Assembly (NCBI RefSeq): GCF_023073335.1
Contig: NZ_JADPJG010000031.1
Span: 135,798 to 199,797 of the forward strand
Origin: Bradyrhizobium sp. 21
Lineage (GTDB): Bacteria > Pseudomonadota > Alphaproteobacteria > Rhizobiales > Xanthobacteraceae
Direction of reading: 5' to 3'
Length of the DNA stretch: 64,000 nucleotides
Every line of letters starts with the position of its first letter. The stretch's first letter is position 1. Below, one piece after another: positions 43,001 through 51,805 of the stretch. The translations under genes were made by a program, and so were the position numbers. Below the pieces are notes generated by a model that did no database searches, was not told the DNA's origin, and saw only the letters and a program-made list of their open reading frames with translations.

Positions 43001-44548
43001 ATGGAAGCTTTCGGTCTCTTGCTTCACGGCTTCGCCGTCCTGATGACGTGGAAGACGCTCGTGCTGATGATGGTTGGCCTCGTGCTCGGCATCTTCGTCG
43101 GCGTGCTGCCCGGGCTCGGCGGCCCCAACGGCGTTGCGATCCTGCTGCCGCTCACCTTCACGATGGATCCGACCTCGGCGATCGTGATGCTGTCCTGCAT
43201 CTACTGGGGCGCACTGTTCGGCGGCGCGATCACCTCGATCCTGTTCAACATCCCCGGCGAAGCCTGGTCGGTCGCGACCACCTTCGACGGTTATCCGATG
43301 GCGCAGCAGGGCAGGGCGGCGGAGGCCCTGACCGCGGCATTCACGTCTTCTTTCATCGGCTCGCTGGTCGCGGTGCTGCTGATCACCTTCCTCGCCCCGA
43401 TGATCTCGTCCTTTGCGCTGAAGTTCGGCCCGCCCGAGTTCTTCGCGGTGTATCTGCTGACCTTCTGCTCCTTCGTCGGATTGGGGCGCGAGGCCAAGCA
43501 CAAGACCGTCATCTCGATGTCGCTGGGGCTCCTGCTCGCCGGCGTCGGCATGGATACCGTGTCGGGGCAATTGCGCATGACCTTCGGCTCGTCCGAGCTT
43601 TTGCGCGGCATCAACTTTCTCGTCGCCGTCATCGGCCTGTTCGGCATCAGCGAGATCCTGCTGACGATGGAGGAGCGGCTGGCGCTGCGCGGCCACGCTG
43701 CGAGCATTTCGCTGCGCGTGGTGCTGAAAGTGTGGAAGGACCTGCCGAAATATTGGGTGACGCTGCTGCGCTCCTCCTTCATCGGCTGCTGGCTCGGCAT
43801 CACCCCGGGCGGCGCGATCGCGGCGTCCTTCATGGGCTATAATCTCGCCAAGCGCTTCTCCAAGGATCCCGAGAGTTTTGGCAAGGGCCGCATCGAGGGC
43901 GTGTTCGCGCCGGAGACGGCGGCGCACGCCTCCGGCACCGCGGCGCTCTTGCCGATGCTGGCGCTCGGCATTCCCGGCTCCGGCACCGCCGCAATCCTGC
44001 TCGGCGGGTTGATGGTGTGGGGGCTCAATCCGGGGCCGCTGCTGTTCGTCGAGCACAAGGACTTCGTCTGGGGCCTGATCGCCTCGATGTATCTCGGCAA
44101 TGTCGTCGGCCTCGTGCTGGTGCTGACGACGGTGCCGATCTTCGCCTCGATCCTGCGCGTGCCCTTCGCAGCGGTCGCGCCGATGATCGTGGTGTCCTGC
44201 GCGATCGGCGCCTATGCGATCCAGAACGCCATGTTCGACATCTGGCTGATGCTCGGCTTCGGCGTCGTCGGCTATGTCTTCAAGAAGATCGGCATTCCGC
44301 TGGCGCCGTTTACGCTGGCGCTCGTGCTCGGCAACCGCGCCGAGGATGCCTTCCGCCTGTCCATGATCGGCTCGGGCGGGAACCTCGGGGTGTTCTGGTC
44401 GAACGGCCTGGTCGGCTCGATCACGACCTTGGCGATCGTGCTGCTGTTTTGGCCGGTGATCGACCGTTTGCTTGCCTGTGTCGGATTGACGCAGCGGGCC
44501 AAGGTGACTCGCGGTAGGCCGGAATCATCCACTGATTCAATGGCGTAG
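43001..44548 (+). CDS. tctA: Tripartite tricarboxylate transporter large permease (TctA family)
   Basis: This 515-residue polytopic permease shows the TctA signature VGVLPGLGGPNGVAILLPLTFTMDPTSAIVMLSCIYWGALFGGAITSILFNIPGE (about 31-85), a second inverted-repeat motif GCWLGITPGGAIAASFMGYNLAKR near 267, and ASGTAALLPMLALGIPGSGTAAILLGGLMVWGLNPGP near 315-350. It is the translocation channel of a secondary carrier for tri- or dicarboxylates, driven by an ion gradient. The ATG at 43001 is chosen; the frame extends upstream only as a shadow of tctB. Confidence 0.93.
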   Translation: MEAFGLLLHGFAVLMTWKTLVLMMVGLVLGIFVGVLPGLGGPNGVAILLPLTFTMDPTSAIVMLSCIYWGALFGGAITSILFNIPGEAWSVATTFDGYPMAQQGRAAEALTAAFTSSFIGSLVAVLLITFLAPMISSFALKFGPPEFFAVYLLTFCSFVGLGREAKHKTVISMSLGLLLAGVGMDTVSGQLRMTFGSSELLRGINFLVAVIGLFGISEILLTMEERLALRGHAASISLRVVLKVWKDLPKYWVTLLRSSFIGCWLGITPGGAIAASFMGYNLAKRFSKDPESFGKGRIEGVFAPETAAHASGTAALLPMLALGIPGSGTAAILLGGLMVWGLNPGPLLFVEHKDFVWGLIASMYLGNVVGLVLVLTTVPIFASILRVPFAAVAPMIVVSCAIGAYAIQNAMFDIWLMLGFGVVGYVFKKIGIPLAPFTLALVLGNRAEDAFRLSMIGSGGNLGVFWSNGLVGSITTLAIVLLFWPVIDRLLACVGLTQRAKVTRGRPESSTDSMA

Positions 44549-44673
44549 GGGGTGATGTCGCCGCAGTCCGGGCGCCACGCGCCCCGATTGTTTCTGGTTG
44601 TTGCTAGCCCGGCACAGCTCTTGGGCGCCCCTGGGCGTATATTTTGATCACAAAATTGTGCGGAGGAATTGCC

Positions 44674-45549
44674 ATGAAGCGGATCGTGATTGGAATGGCA
44701 GCGGCGATGTCGCTGTTCGCTACGGGCGCGCTGGCTGCTGATCTGGCGGCAAGACCCTACGTCAAGGCGCCGGTCATGGTCGATCCGGTCTGGAGCTGGA
44801 CCGGTTTCTACGTCGGCGGCAATGGCGGCTATAGCTGGGGCCGCTCGCGCACCGACGTCTCCTATTTCAACTCGGCAACCGGCCTAGGGATCGTGCCTCC
44901 GGCCGGCTCCATCACCAATGCCTCCTTCGACATGAATGGCGGCGTTGCCGGTGGCCAGGCCGGCTACAACTGGCAGAGCGCCAACTGGGTCTACGGCATC
45001 GAGGGCGACCTGCAATGGTCGGGCGAGAAGGGGAGTTCTGTGTACTCCTGCGTCGGCACGGCTCCTGCTGGCGGCGTCTGTCTTCCCACTTTTACATTCC
45101 TTCCGCCTGGCGGTCTGGCAGGCACGACCTTGGCGGTCGACCAGAAGCTTCAGTGGTTCGGGACGGTGCGTGGCCGCGTCGGCATCCTGGCGACCCCGAA
45201 GGTGCTGTTCTACGGCACCGGCGGTGTGGCCTTCGGCGAGATCAAGACCACGGGCACCATGTCCAGCTTCAGCCTCGTCGCGCCCTTCGGCCCGATTGCG
45301 TCGGTCGGCTCGTCCTCCACGACGCGCGTCGGCTGGACGGCCGGCGCGGGCGTCGAAGGCAAGATCACCCAGAACTGGAGCGCCAAGCTCGAATATCTCT
45401 ACATGGATCTCGGACGCTTCTCGTCCGGTCCGTTCACTGTGGCGCCGGCGCTTCCGATCAGCGCCAACGTCTCGTCGCACTTCACCGATCACATCCTGCG
45501 CGCCGGCATCAACTATCAGTTCGGCGGCCCGGTGGTCGCCAGGTACTAA
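44674..45549 (+). CDS. Outer-membrane beta-barrel protein, OmpA-like/Omp25-type porin family
   Basis: This 291-residue outer-membrane protein has a signal peptide (GMAAAMSLFATGALA, cleavage near 21). The alphaproteobacterial Omp25/RopB-like pattern follows: WSWTGFYVGGNGGYSWG, then alternating strands such as GGVAGGQAGYNWQSANWVYGIEGDLQWSG, GKITQNWSAKLEYLYMDLG, and a C-terminal aromatic ending (FGGPVVARY) typical of barrel proteins. Such 8-stranded barrels are abundant structural surface proteins. A Shine-Dalgarno CGGAGGAA precedes the ATG at 44674. The gene is flanked upstream by the tct operon and downstream by a terminator shared with a convergent gene. Confidence 0.9.
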   Translation: MKRIVIGMAAAMSLFATGALAADLAARPYVKAPVMVDPVWSWTGFYVGGNGGYSWGRSRTDVSYFNSATGLGIVPPAGSITNASFDMNGGVAGGQAGYNWQSANWVYGIEGDLQWSGEKGSSVYSCVGTAPAGGVCLPTFTFLPPGGLAGTTLAVDQKLQWFGTVRGRVGILATPKVLFYGTGGVAFGEIKTTGTMSSFSLVAPFGPIASVGSSSTTRVGWTAGAGVEGKITQNWSAKLEYLYMDLGRFSSGPFTVAPALPISANVSSHFTDHILRAGINYQFGGPVVARY

Positions 45550-45575
45550 GACCAACAAAGGCGTCAACAAGAAGC

Positions 45576-45600
45576 AAAGCCCGGCCTTGAGCCGGGCTTT
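45576..45600. terminator. Bidirectional terminator between convergent genes
   Basis: A perfect 10-bp stem (AAAGCCCGGC, 45576-45585, with GCCGGGCTTT, 45591-45600) and a 5-base loop lie between the barrel gene end (45549) and the convergent CoA-transferase stop (45628). It has short A/T tails on both sides. Confidence 0.75.
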
Positions 45601-45627
45601 GTCGTTGGCGGCCTCTCAACGCAGCGC

Positions 45628-46821
45628 TCACACCACCTTGGCATCCCGGAGCTTGCTGATTTCGTCCGCGCCGAAGCCGAACTCCTTCAATACCTCCTCG
45701 GTCTGCTCGCCGAACTCCGGCGGCCGCGCCACCATTTTGCTCGGCGTGCGCGACAGCGTTACGGGCTGGCCGACGAGGCGGATGTCGCGATCCTCGTCGT
45801 TCGGCACCGCCTGCGCGATGCCGAGATGCTTGACCTGCGCATCCTCGAACATCTGGTCGATGGCGTAGATCGGTCCGCAGGGCACGCCGGCTTCGTTGAG
45901 CTCACTGACCCAGGTGTCGGTCGACTTCGTCAGCGTGCGCTTCTCGATCTCGGCGTTGAGCGCGTCGCGGTTCCTGGAGCGGGCCGGCGCGGTCGCATAA
46001 TCAGGATGGCTGTAGAGCTCCGGCGCGCCGATCGCCTGTGCGCAGCGCTCCCAGATCCGACCGCCTGTCGTGGCGATGTTGATGTAGCCGTCCGAGGTCC
46101 TGAACACGCCGGTCGGAATGCTGGTCGGGTGATTGTTGCCGGCCTGCTTTGCCACTTCCTTCTCCATCAGCCAGCGCGCGGCCTGGAAGTCGAGCATGAA
46201 GATCTGCGCCTGCAGCAGCGAGGTCTGTACCCACTGGCCCTTGCCCGAAACCTCGCGCTCCAGCAGCGCGGTGAGGATGCCCATGGCGCAGAACAGGCCG
46301 GCAGTGAGGTCGGCGACCGGAATGCCGACCCGCATCGGCCCTTCGCCCGGCGCGCCGGTGATCGACATCAGCCCGCCCATGCCTTGCGCGATCTGATCGA
46401 AGCCCGGCCGCTTGTGGTAGGGCCCGTCCTGGCCGAAGCCGGAGATGCTGCCATAGACGATGCGCGGATTGATCTTGGCGAGGCTCTCATAGTCGATGCC
46501 GAGCTTCTTCTTCACGTCGGGACGGAAATTCTCGACCACGACGTCGGCCTTGGCAGCGAGGCGCTTGAACACGGCAAGCCCGCGCTCGTCCTTCAGGTTC
46601 AGCGTCATCGCCCGCTTGTTGCGATGCAAATTCTGGAAGTCGGAGCCCCGCCGCGGCCCGCCCGGCTGCTCGCCGCCCGCATCCTCGGTGAGCGCGTCGA
46701 CCTTGATCACATTGGCGCCCCAGTCCGCGAGCTGCCGCACGCAGGTGGGCCCGGACCGGACGCGGGTCAGATCGAGCACGGTGAAGCGCGACAGGGCTTC
46801 GGAGGCATGCGGAAAGGGCAT
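45628..46821 (-). CDS. CaiB/BaiF (family III) CoA-transferase
   Basis: This 397-residue family III CoA-transferase has LTRVRSGPTCVRQLADWGANVIKVD near 18-42, HRNKRAMTLNLKDERG near 66, the catalytic-aspartate region FDQIAQGMGGLMSITG around 155-170, and PVADLTAGLFCAMGILTALL. The enzyme moves CoA between an acyl-CoA and a free acid in the cytoplasm, for instance with formyl, succinyl or crotonobetainyl groups. ATG 46821 is used; starts at 46857 and further upstream are possible. It is convergent with the barrel gene and unrelated to the flanking secreted-protein genes. Confidence 0.9.
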   Translation of the reverse strand: MPFPHASEALSRFTVLDLTRVRSGPTCVRQLADWGANVIKVDALTEDAGGEQPGGPRRGSDFQNLHRNKRAMTLNLKDERGLAVFKRLAAKADVVVENFRPDVKKKLGIDYESLAKINPRIVYGSISGFGQDGPYHKRPGFDQIAQGMGGLMSITGAPGEGPMRVGIPVADLTAGLFCAMGILTALLEREVSGKGQWVQTSLLQAQIFMLDFQAARWLMEKEVAKQAGNNHPTSIPTGVFRTSDGYINIATTGGRIWERCAQAIGAPELYSHPDYATAPARSRNRDALNAEIEKRTLTKSTDTWVSELNEAGVPCGPIYAIDQMFEDAQVKHLGIAQAVPNDEDRDIRLVGQPVTLSRTPSKMVARPPEFGEQTEEVLKEFGFGADEISKLRDAKVV

Positions 46822-46957
46822 CTTGAAAGGCTCCGGGACAGATTGCGGGCCCACCATAGAGCCGAAAGACCATGCGGCAAGACATCCCGCGGCAGGTCTG
46901 GGCCGCGCGGATGCCGCCCGTTGCAATGCAATGCCTGAGGGCGCGGCGCGCCAGGGA

Positions 46958-47272
46958 TCAGCGCGCGAGCTGCTTCAGCTCGGCCCGCGCCTTCTCGACC
47001 AGGGGATCGTCGCCGTGACGGGCGATGAAGAGCTCGAACGCCTCCCGCGTCCCCTGCCGGCGGGCTGCTTCGTACTCCGTCGCCACCGTGGCGGCAGGAT
47101 CGCGGGCCATGGGCATGACAGGCGCACGTCCTGCTTTGCCATCCTGCCCGCTGCTGTCGTCCGCATTGGCTTTGCCGACCATGGCAGGCTGTCCTCCGAG
47201 GGGCAGGCGATCCGGCCCCGCCAACACCGCCAGGACACCGATCAGACCGGCTAAGACTTGACCTGGTTTCAT
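46958..47272 (-). CDS. Small exported protein with helical C-terminal repeat-like segment, unknown function
   Basis: This 104-residue protein starts at ATG 47272 with AAAGGAAA upstream and a hydrophobic N-terminus (VLAGLIGVLAVLAGP), probably a signal or anchor segment. The middle is Gly/Asp/Ala-rich. The C-terminal 45 residues (YEAARRQGTREAFELFIARHGDDPLVEKARAELKQL) resemble the helix-pair units often found at the ends of caspase-like and Sel1 proteins. No enzyme motif is seen. It is divergent from the serralysin-like gene by about 200 bases. Confidence 0.6.
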   Translation of the reverse strand: MKPGQVLAGLIGVLAVLAGPDRLPLGGQPAMVGKANADDSSGQDGKAGRAPVMPMARDPAATVATEYEAARRQGTREAFELFIARHGDDPLVEKARAELKQLAR

Positions 47273-47473
47273 GGATTTCCTTTACGGATCCTGCTGGTAG
47301 GCGGAACCGTCACTCCGCCCGCGACCCGTATGATTACCGAATTTCATGGCTAACACAGCCTTACGGAAGGGGGCGGGCGCTGTCGCCAAAATTAAACCAT
47401 AAGTATAAATCTCAAGCTAGAATCGCGCCCCTGCGTCCCGAATCGCGCGCGACGGATTGCTCCGGAGAGTCCA

Positions 47474-50413
47474 TTGGCCACAGCTGTTAGCGTCAGTGCC
47501 ACCAACAACGCCGAGATTGACGGCCTGCTGTCGGGCTACAAATGGACCGGCACGATCACCTACAGTTTTCCCGACTCGCCCAGCGACTACGCCAGCCCGT
47601 ACTCCGGCGGCAGCAGCGAACCGACCTTGGCAGGCTTCGGCCCGGCGCCGAGCCAGATGCAGGCGGCGATCAACTACGCGATCGGGCTGATCCAGAGCTA
47701 CACCAACGCCAGCATCCAGTATGCGGGGACCGACGGCGCCGACATCATGGTCGCGCAGTCGTCGAAGCCCAATCCGACCTCCTATGCCTACTATCCCGGA
47801 AATTACGCGGCCGGCGGCGACGTCTGGTTCGGCACGCACTACGACTACACGCAGGCGAAGCTCGGCAACTACGAGTTCACCACCGCGCTGCATGAGCTCG
47901 GCCATGCCTTCGGCCTGAAGCACAGCAACGAAACCACCGGCGGCGTCGCCAATGTCGCGGTGCCCAGCGCGCATGACGATAGCGAATATACCGTCATGAG
48001 CTATCGCAGCTATGTCGGCGCCTCGGACACCGCCGGCTACAGCAACGAAGCGTACGGATTTCCGCAGACCTACATGGCCAACGATATCCTGGCCCTGCAG
48101 ACGATGTACGGGGCGAACTACACGACCCAGAGCGGGACCACGGTCTACACCTGGAGCCCGACCACGGGGCAGGAGTTCATCAACGGCGTCGGGCAGCTCG
48201 CGGACGGTGGTGGCGCCGGCGGTTCGGCCAACCGCATCTACGAGACGGTCTGGGACGGCGGCGGTGTCGATACCTACGACCTGTCGAACTACACGACGAA
48301 TCTCAGCATCAATCTCAATCCCGGCGCGTCGTCGCTGTTTTCCGCCGTGCAACTGGCCAATCTCGGCGACAACCAACATCTCGGCTACAACCATTATGCG
48401 TCCGGCAACGTCTACAACGCCTATCTCTACAACAACGACGCGCGTTCCTACATCGACAACGCCACCGGCGGTTCCGGCAACGACGTGATCGTCGGCAATG
48501 CCATCGCCAATTTGCTCAACGGCGGTTCGGGCAACGACACGATCACCGGCGGCGGCGGTAACGACACCATCATCGGCGGCTCGGGCACAGATACTGCGGT
48601 GTTTTCGGGCAACCGCAGCAGCTATCTGGTCTCCTTTGACGCGACGACCCAGACCTTCACGCTCGTCGATGAGCGTGGGCTTTCGCCTGACGGCACCGAT
48701 GCCGTCACGGGTGTCGAGTCCTTCCAATTTGCGGATCAGACCGTCTCGAGCGCGACGCTCGCCAGCAGTGGGCCTTATCTCATCGAATCCGCAGGCGCCA
48801 CTTCGCTCATTCAGGGCAGCGGCAATTATCTCCTCGGCGTGGGCGGGTTCTTGCTGATGAAAGGTGGCGCGCCGGTTGCGGTCGGCGCCTATGGCGCGTG
48901 GGCGCCGATCGGCGCCGAGGCGGTCACGGGCGGCTACGACATCGCCTGGAAGAATTCGGCGAACGGCCTCTATTCGTTCTGGAGCACGGACACCAACGCC
49001 AACTTCACCTCAAATCTCACGACCGACCTTCCGGGCAAGAGCCCGATCGTGGAGTCCTACGAGACGATCTTCCAGCAGGATCTCAATGGCGACGGCGTCA
49101 TTGGTGTCCCGACGACGACGATCGAGGCGATCGGCTTGACCAGCCTTGTGCTGTTCGGAACCACCTACGAGTTGAACAGCACCAGCAGCGGGACGGGCCC
49201 CGTGCTGAAGTCCGGCGGTTCTGCCGTGGAGGCCGGCAATTATGGCGTCTGGAGCCCGGTCGGTGCGGAACAGGTCACGGGCGGCTATGACATCGCCTGG
49301 AAGAACGCGACGACGGGGCTGTTCTCGTTCTGGAGCACCGACTCCAGCGGCAATTACACGTCGAACCTCACCTCGGACCTCCAGGGTGTGAGCACCACCG
49401 TGGAAACGTTCGAGACGACGTTCCATCAGGACTTCAACGGCGACGGCACCATCGGAATTCCCATCGTCACCATCGAGGCGGCAGGATCGACCAGCCTGGT
49501 CCAGGTCGGGTCGAACTACGACCTGAACAGCATCAGCAGCGGAACCGGTCCTGTTCTGAAGTCGGGCGGCAATCCAATCTCTGCCGGCAACTATGGCGTC
49601 TGGTCACCGGTTGCCGCCGAGCAGGTCTCGGGCGGCGGCTACGACGTCGCCTGGAAGAATTCGTCGACCGGCTATTTTTCGATCTGGAGCACCGACAGCA
49701 GCGGCAACTATTTGTCCACCCTGACGCCGGAAGTACCTGGAACGGACTCGCGCCTGATCGCGCTGGAGCCGGCGTTCCATCAGGATCTGAACGGCGATGG
49801 CACGATCGGCGTTTCGACCACCACGATCGAGGCCCGGGGCACGACCAGCCTGGTCCTGAGCGCAGGCAACTACTACCTCAATCCGACTGCGGGAGGCGCC
49901 GGCCCCGTCCTGAAGAATGGCGGCTCCGCGGTCGTCGCCGGCAACTATGGCGTGTGGTCGCCGGTGGCCGCCGAGCAGGTCTCGGGCGGCGGCTATGACG
50001 TCGCCTGGAAGAATTCGTCGACCGGCTATTTCTCGGTCTGGAGCACCGACAGCAACGGCAACTTCGTGTCGACCCTCACGCCCGAAGTGCCGGGAAGCGA
50101 CTCCCGTCTGAAGGCGCTCGAGCCGGTGTTCCACCAAGATCTCAATGGTGACGGCGCCACGGGCGCTGCGCCGCTGGCGAGCGCGGGGCTCGCGAGCGCC
50201 GGTGGCAACTTCGTTTTCAATTTCGACCCGGGCGGAACCACACTGCCCAATTCGTCCGAGCCGCCGGATTCGATGCCCGAGCCGACCAGTGTGCAGATCG
50301 CGTCAGAGCACGCGACTTTTGCCGAAACGGCCGGGAACCACGATGCGGTTGTGATCGGCGGTCTGACTGACTTTCTTCACAACCTGCACAGCGCCGGTTT
50401 CCTGCTCGGCTGA
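47474..50413 (+). CDS. Serralysin-like M10 metalloprotease with RTX motifs and four tryptophan-rich repeats
   Basis: This 979-residue protein has no Sec signal. The zinc site H140-E-L-G-H144-A-F-G-L-K-H150 with Met-turn at M175-S-Y identifies a metzincin (serralysin, M10) protease. Residues about 330-375 carry RTX calcium repeats (GGSGNDVIVGNAIANLLNGGSGNDTITGGGGNDT). From 437 to about 895 there are four units of about 115 residues ending FHQDLNGDGTIG, with the core GNYGVWSPVAAEQVSGGGYDVAWKN, matching the tryptophan-rich (W_rich_C) domain. The C-terminus is short, acidic and hydrophobic, as in type I secretion signals. The start is TTG 47474 with GGAG upstream; no ATG is available. It is probably a secreted protease; its exporter is not in the window. 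Confidence 0.87.
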   Translation: MATAVSVSATNNAEIDGLLSGYKWTGTITYSFPDSPSDYASPYSGGSSEPTLAGFGPAPSQMQAAINYAIGLIQSYTNASIQYAGTDGADIMVAQSSKPNPTSYAYYPGNYAAGGDVWFGTHYDYTQAKLGNYEFTTALHELGHAFGLKHSNETTGGVANVAVPSAHDDSEYTVMSYRSYVGASDTAGYSNEAYGFPQTYMANDILALQTMYGANYTTQSGTTVYTWSPTTGQEFINGVGQLADGGGAGGSANRIYETVWDGGGVDTYDLSNYTTNLSINLNPGASSLFSAVQLANLGDNQHLGYNHYASGNVYNAYLYNNDARSYIDNATGGSGNDVIVGNAIANLLNGGSGNDTITGGGGNDTIIGGSGTDTAVFSGNRSSYLVSFDATTQTFTLVDERGLSPDGTDAVTGVESFQFADQTVSSATLASSGPYLIESAGATSLIQGSGNYLLGVGGFLLMKGGAPVAVGAYGAWAPIGAEAVTGGYDIAWKNSANGLYSFWSTDTNANFTSNLTTDLPGKSPIVESYETIFQQDLNGDGVIGVPTTTIEAIGLTSLVLFGTTYELNSTSSGTGPVLKSGGSAVEAGNYGVWSPVGAEQVTGGYDIAWKNATTGLFSFWSTDSSGNYTSNLTSDLQGVSTTVETFETTFHQDFNGDGTIGIPIVTIEAAGSTSLVQVGSNYDLNSISSGTGPVLKSGGNPISAGNYGVWSPVAAEQVSGGGYDVAWKNSSTGYFSIWSTDSSGNYLSTLTPEVPGTDSRLIALEPAFHQDLNGDGTIGVSTTTIEARGTTSLVLSAGNYYLNPTAGGAGPVLKNGGSAVVAGNYGVWSPVAAEQVSGGGYDVAWKNSSTGYFSVWSTDSNGNFVSTLTPEVPGSDSRLKALEPVFHQDLNGDGATGAAPLASAGLASAGGNFVFNFDPGGTTLPNSSEPPDSMPEPTSVQIASEHATFAETAGNHDAVVIGGLTDFLHNLHSAGFLLG
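48782..50159 (+). repeat. Four tandem tryptophan-rich coding repeats
   Basis: The unit boundaries by the TIEAxGxTS motif are 48782, 49121, 49472 and 49826, giving units of 113, 117, 118 and about 111 residues. Units 3 and 4 are much closer to each other (GNYGVWSPVAAEQVSGGGYDVAWKN and the following SSTGYF) than to units 1 and 2, indicating a recent duplication. Confidence 0.8.
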
Positions 50414-50886
50414 CGGCGAGGATCGCGTCGCGTCCAATCGACGCAGTGCGACGCGTCATTTCCCCCACAGATCGCGTGTCACGTCGCAGTTGTTGGATAT
50501 GCACGACACTTGTATGATCCATTGGTGCTGACTGCCGCTATCGACGATGTCCGAGACGTCGCGGTCAAAGTTCCGGAAGATAAAAAAAGCACGTCAAATT
50601 GAACCTTGCCTGATCCGGTGCGACCACTAGAAGATCCGCGGTCCGTCGCGCAACAGTTGCGCGATGGAGAAGTGCCAAGAAGTCTGCATCCGTTTTTCCC
50701 AGTAGCGTTGCGTACCCAAAAAATTTCAACACGAAGGTCTTATTTGCGAACGCCCAAAGCGGCGGGGGAAGTTTCAGCGAAATCTGGAAGGTGATGCCGT
50801 GAGGCTGCGCGACGCGCAGGCCACGGCAGCGAAGACTTGTGCATGGCAACAAGCTGTTGATTTCAGCTTCATCTTGGGAGGAAGAA
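50414..50886. other. Intergenic region between the protease and the beta-helix pair
   Basis: This 473-base non-coding stretch has no convincing gene; minus-strand frames there are unlike neighbouring genes. It contains a perfect 19-base dyad (annotated separately) and an A-rich run at about 50582-50588. The promoter of the beta-helix gene should lie in its last part. Confidence 0.5.
50646..50664. promoter_or_regulatory. Perfect 19-base dyad TCGCGCAACAGTTGCGCGA
   Basis: The arms are 9 bp with a single central A. It lies 223 bases upstream of the beta-helix gene start. It could be an operator for a dimeric regulator or a hairpin; there is no T-run to make it a terminator. Confidence 0.35.
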
Positions 50887-51735
50887 ATGCGTCGAATTGC
50901 ACTCTGGGCCCTGATTGCAGGATTGTTCGTACCATTGATTGCGTCGCAACCGGCCCACGCCCAGGCCACGAGAACCTGGGTTTCCGGCGTGGGCGATGAC
51001 GCCAACCCGTGCAGCCGCACCGCGCCCTGCAAGACCTTTCCCGGCGCGATTTCGAAGACGGCGGCGGGCGGCGAGATCAATTGCCTCGACTCGGGCGGCT
51101 TTGGCACCGTGACCATCACCAAGGCGATCACGATCTACTGCGAGGGCGTCGTCGGGAGCATTCTGGCGTCCGGCACCAACGCCATCAACGTCAATGCCGC
51201 AGCGACGGATCATATCGTGCTCCGCGGTCTGGACATCGAGGGAGGCGGCACCGGGCTCAAGGGCATCAACGTCTTGCAGGCGGCCTCGGTGGTCATCGAG
51301 CATTGCTTCATCAGGGACTTCAACAGCGCAGGCGGCGTCGGCGTCTTCGTCAACCCGTCGAACTTCAACTCGATGCTCATGATCCGTGACAGCGTGATCT
51401 CGCACAACGGCACCGCGGCCGACGGCGCCGGCGTTCAGATCAACACCAACGGCGGCAGCGCCCGCGCCACGCTCAATAACGTCGCCATCCACAAGAACTT
51501 CGTCGGGCTGAACGTGCTGGGGACAGCCAACGTCCAGGTCAACAACAGCAACATCTCGGAGAATCTGAGCACGGGCTTCGCCCTGAGCGGTGCCGCCTCG
51601 GCTCGCATCGGCCGGTCGATGATCGTCAACAATCTGGGCGCGGCGACCTCCGGCAGCGTGCTGTCGTATCTGGACAACCAGATCAACGGCAACGCCCCGG
51701 ACACGACGCCGGGAACCGCGGCCGGATATCACTAG
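50887..51735 (+). CDS. Secreted right-handed beta-helix-like protein (copy 1)
   Basis: This 282-residue protein has a signal peptide (ALWALIAGLFVPLIASQPAHAQA, cleavage after AHA near 25). The mature part repeats short beta-turn strands (VNVNAAATDHIVLRGLDIEGGG, GINVLQAASVVIEHCFIRDF, MIRDSVISHNG, VNNSNISENLSTGFALSG), the pattern of right-handed parallel beta-helix (pectate-lyase-like) proteins, although no catalytic set is evident. Cysteines at C37, C43, C61, C77 and C142 (roughly) may form disulfides. The ATG at 50887 has GGAGG upstream. A second copy follows after 70 bases. Substrate binding or enzymatic activity on a polysaccharide is possible but unproven. Confidence 0.8.
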   Translation: MRRIALWALIAGLFVPLIASQPAHAQATRTWVSGVGDDANPCSRTAPCKTFPGAISKTAAGGEINCLDSGGFGTVTITKAITIYCEGVVGSILASGTNAINVNAAATDHIVLRGLDIEGGGTGLKGINVLQAASVVIEHCFIRDFNSAGGVGVFVNPSNFNSMLMIRDSVISHNGTAADGAGVQINTNGGSARATLNNVAIHKNFVGLNVLGTANVQVNNSNISENLSTGFALSGAASARIGRSMIVNNLGAATSGSVLSYLDNQINGNAPDTTPGTAAGYH

Positions 51736-51805
51736 CCCCCCGTGCTTTCCAAGAATCTTGTGCATGATGACAGGGAATTTTTCAGTTCAATTTTGGAGGT
51801 TCAAA

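Noticed and set aside
44615..44645. Promoter for the outer-membrane barrel gene (TATATT near 44638)
   Set aside because: The TATATT could be a -10 element but no -35 with acceptable spacing was found.
48782..50159. CRISPR-like array suggested by regular repeats
   Set aside because: The repeats are coding, about 340-355 bases long, and diverge as protein domains; there are no short identical repeats with unique spacers.
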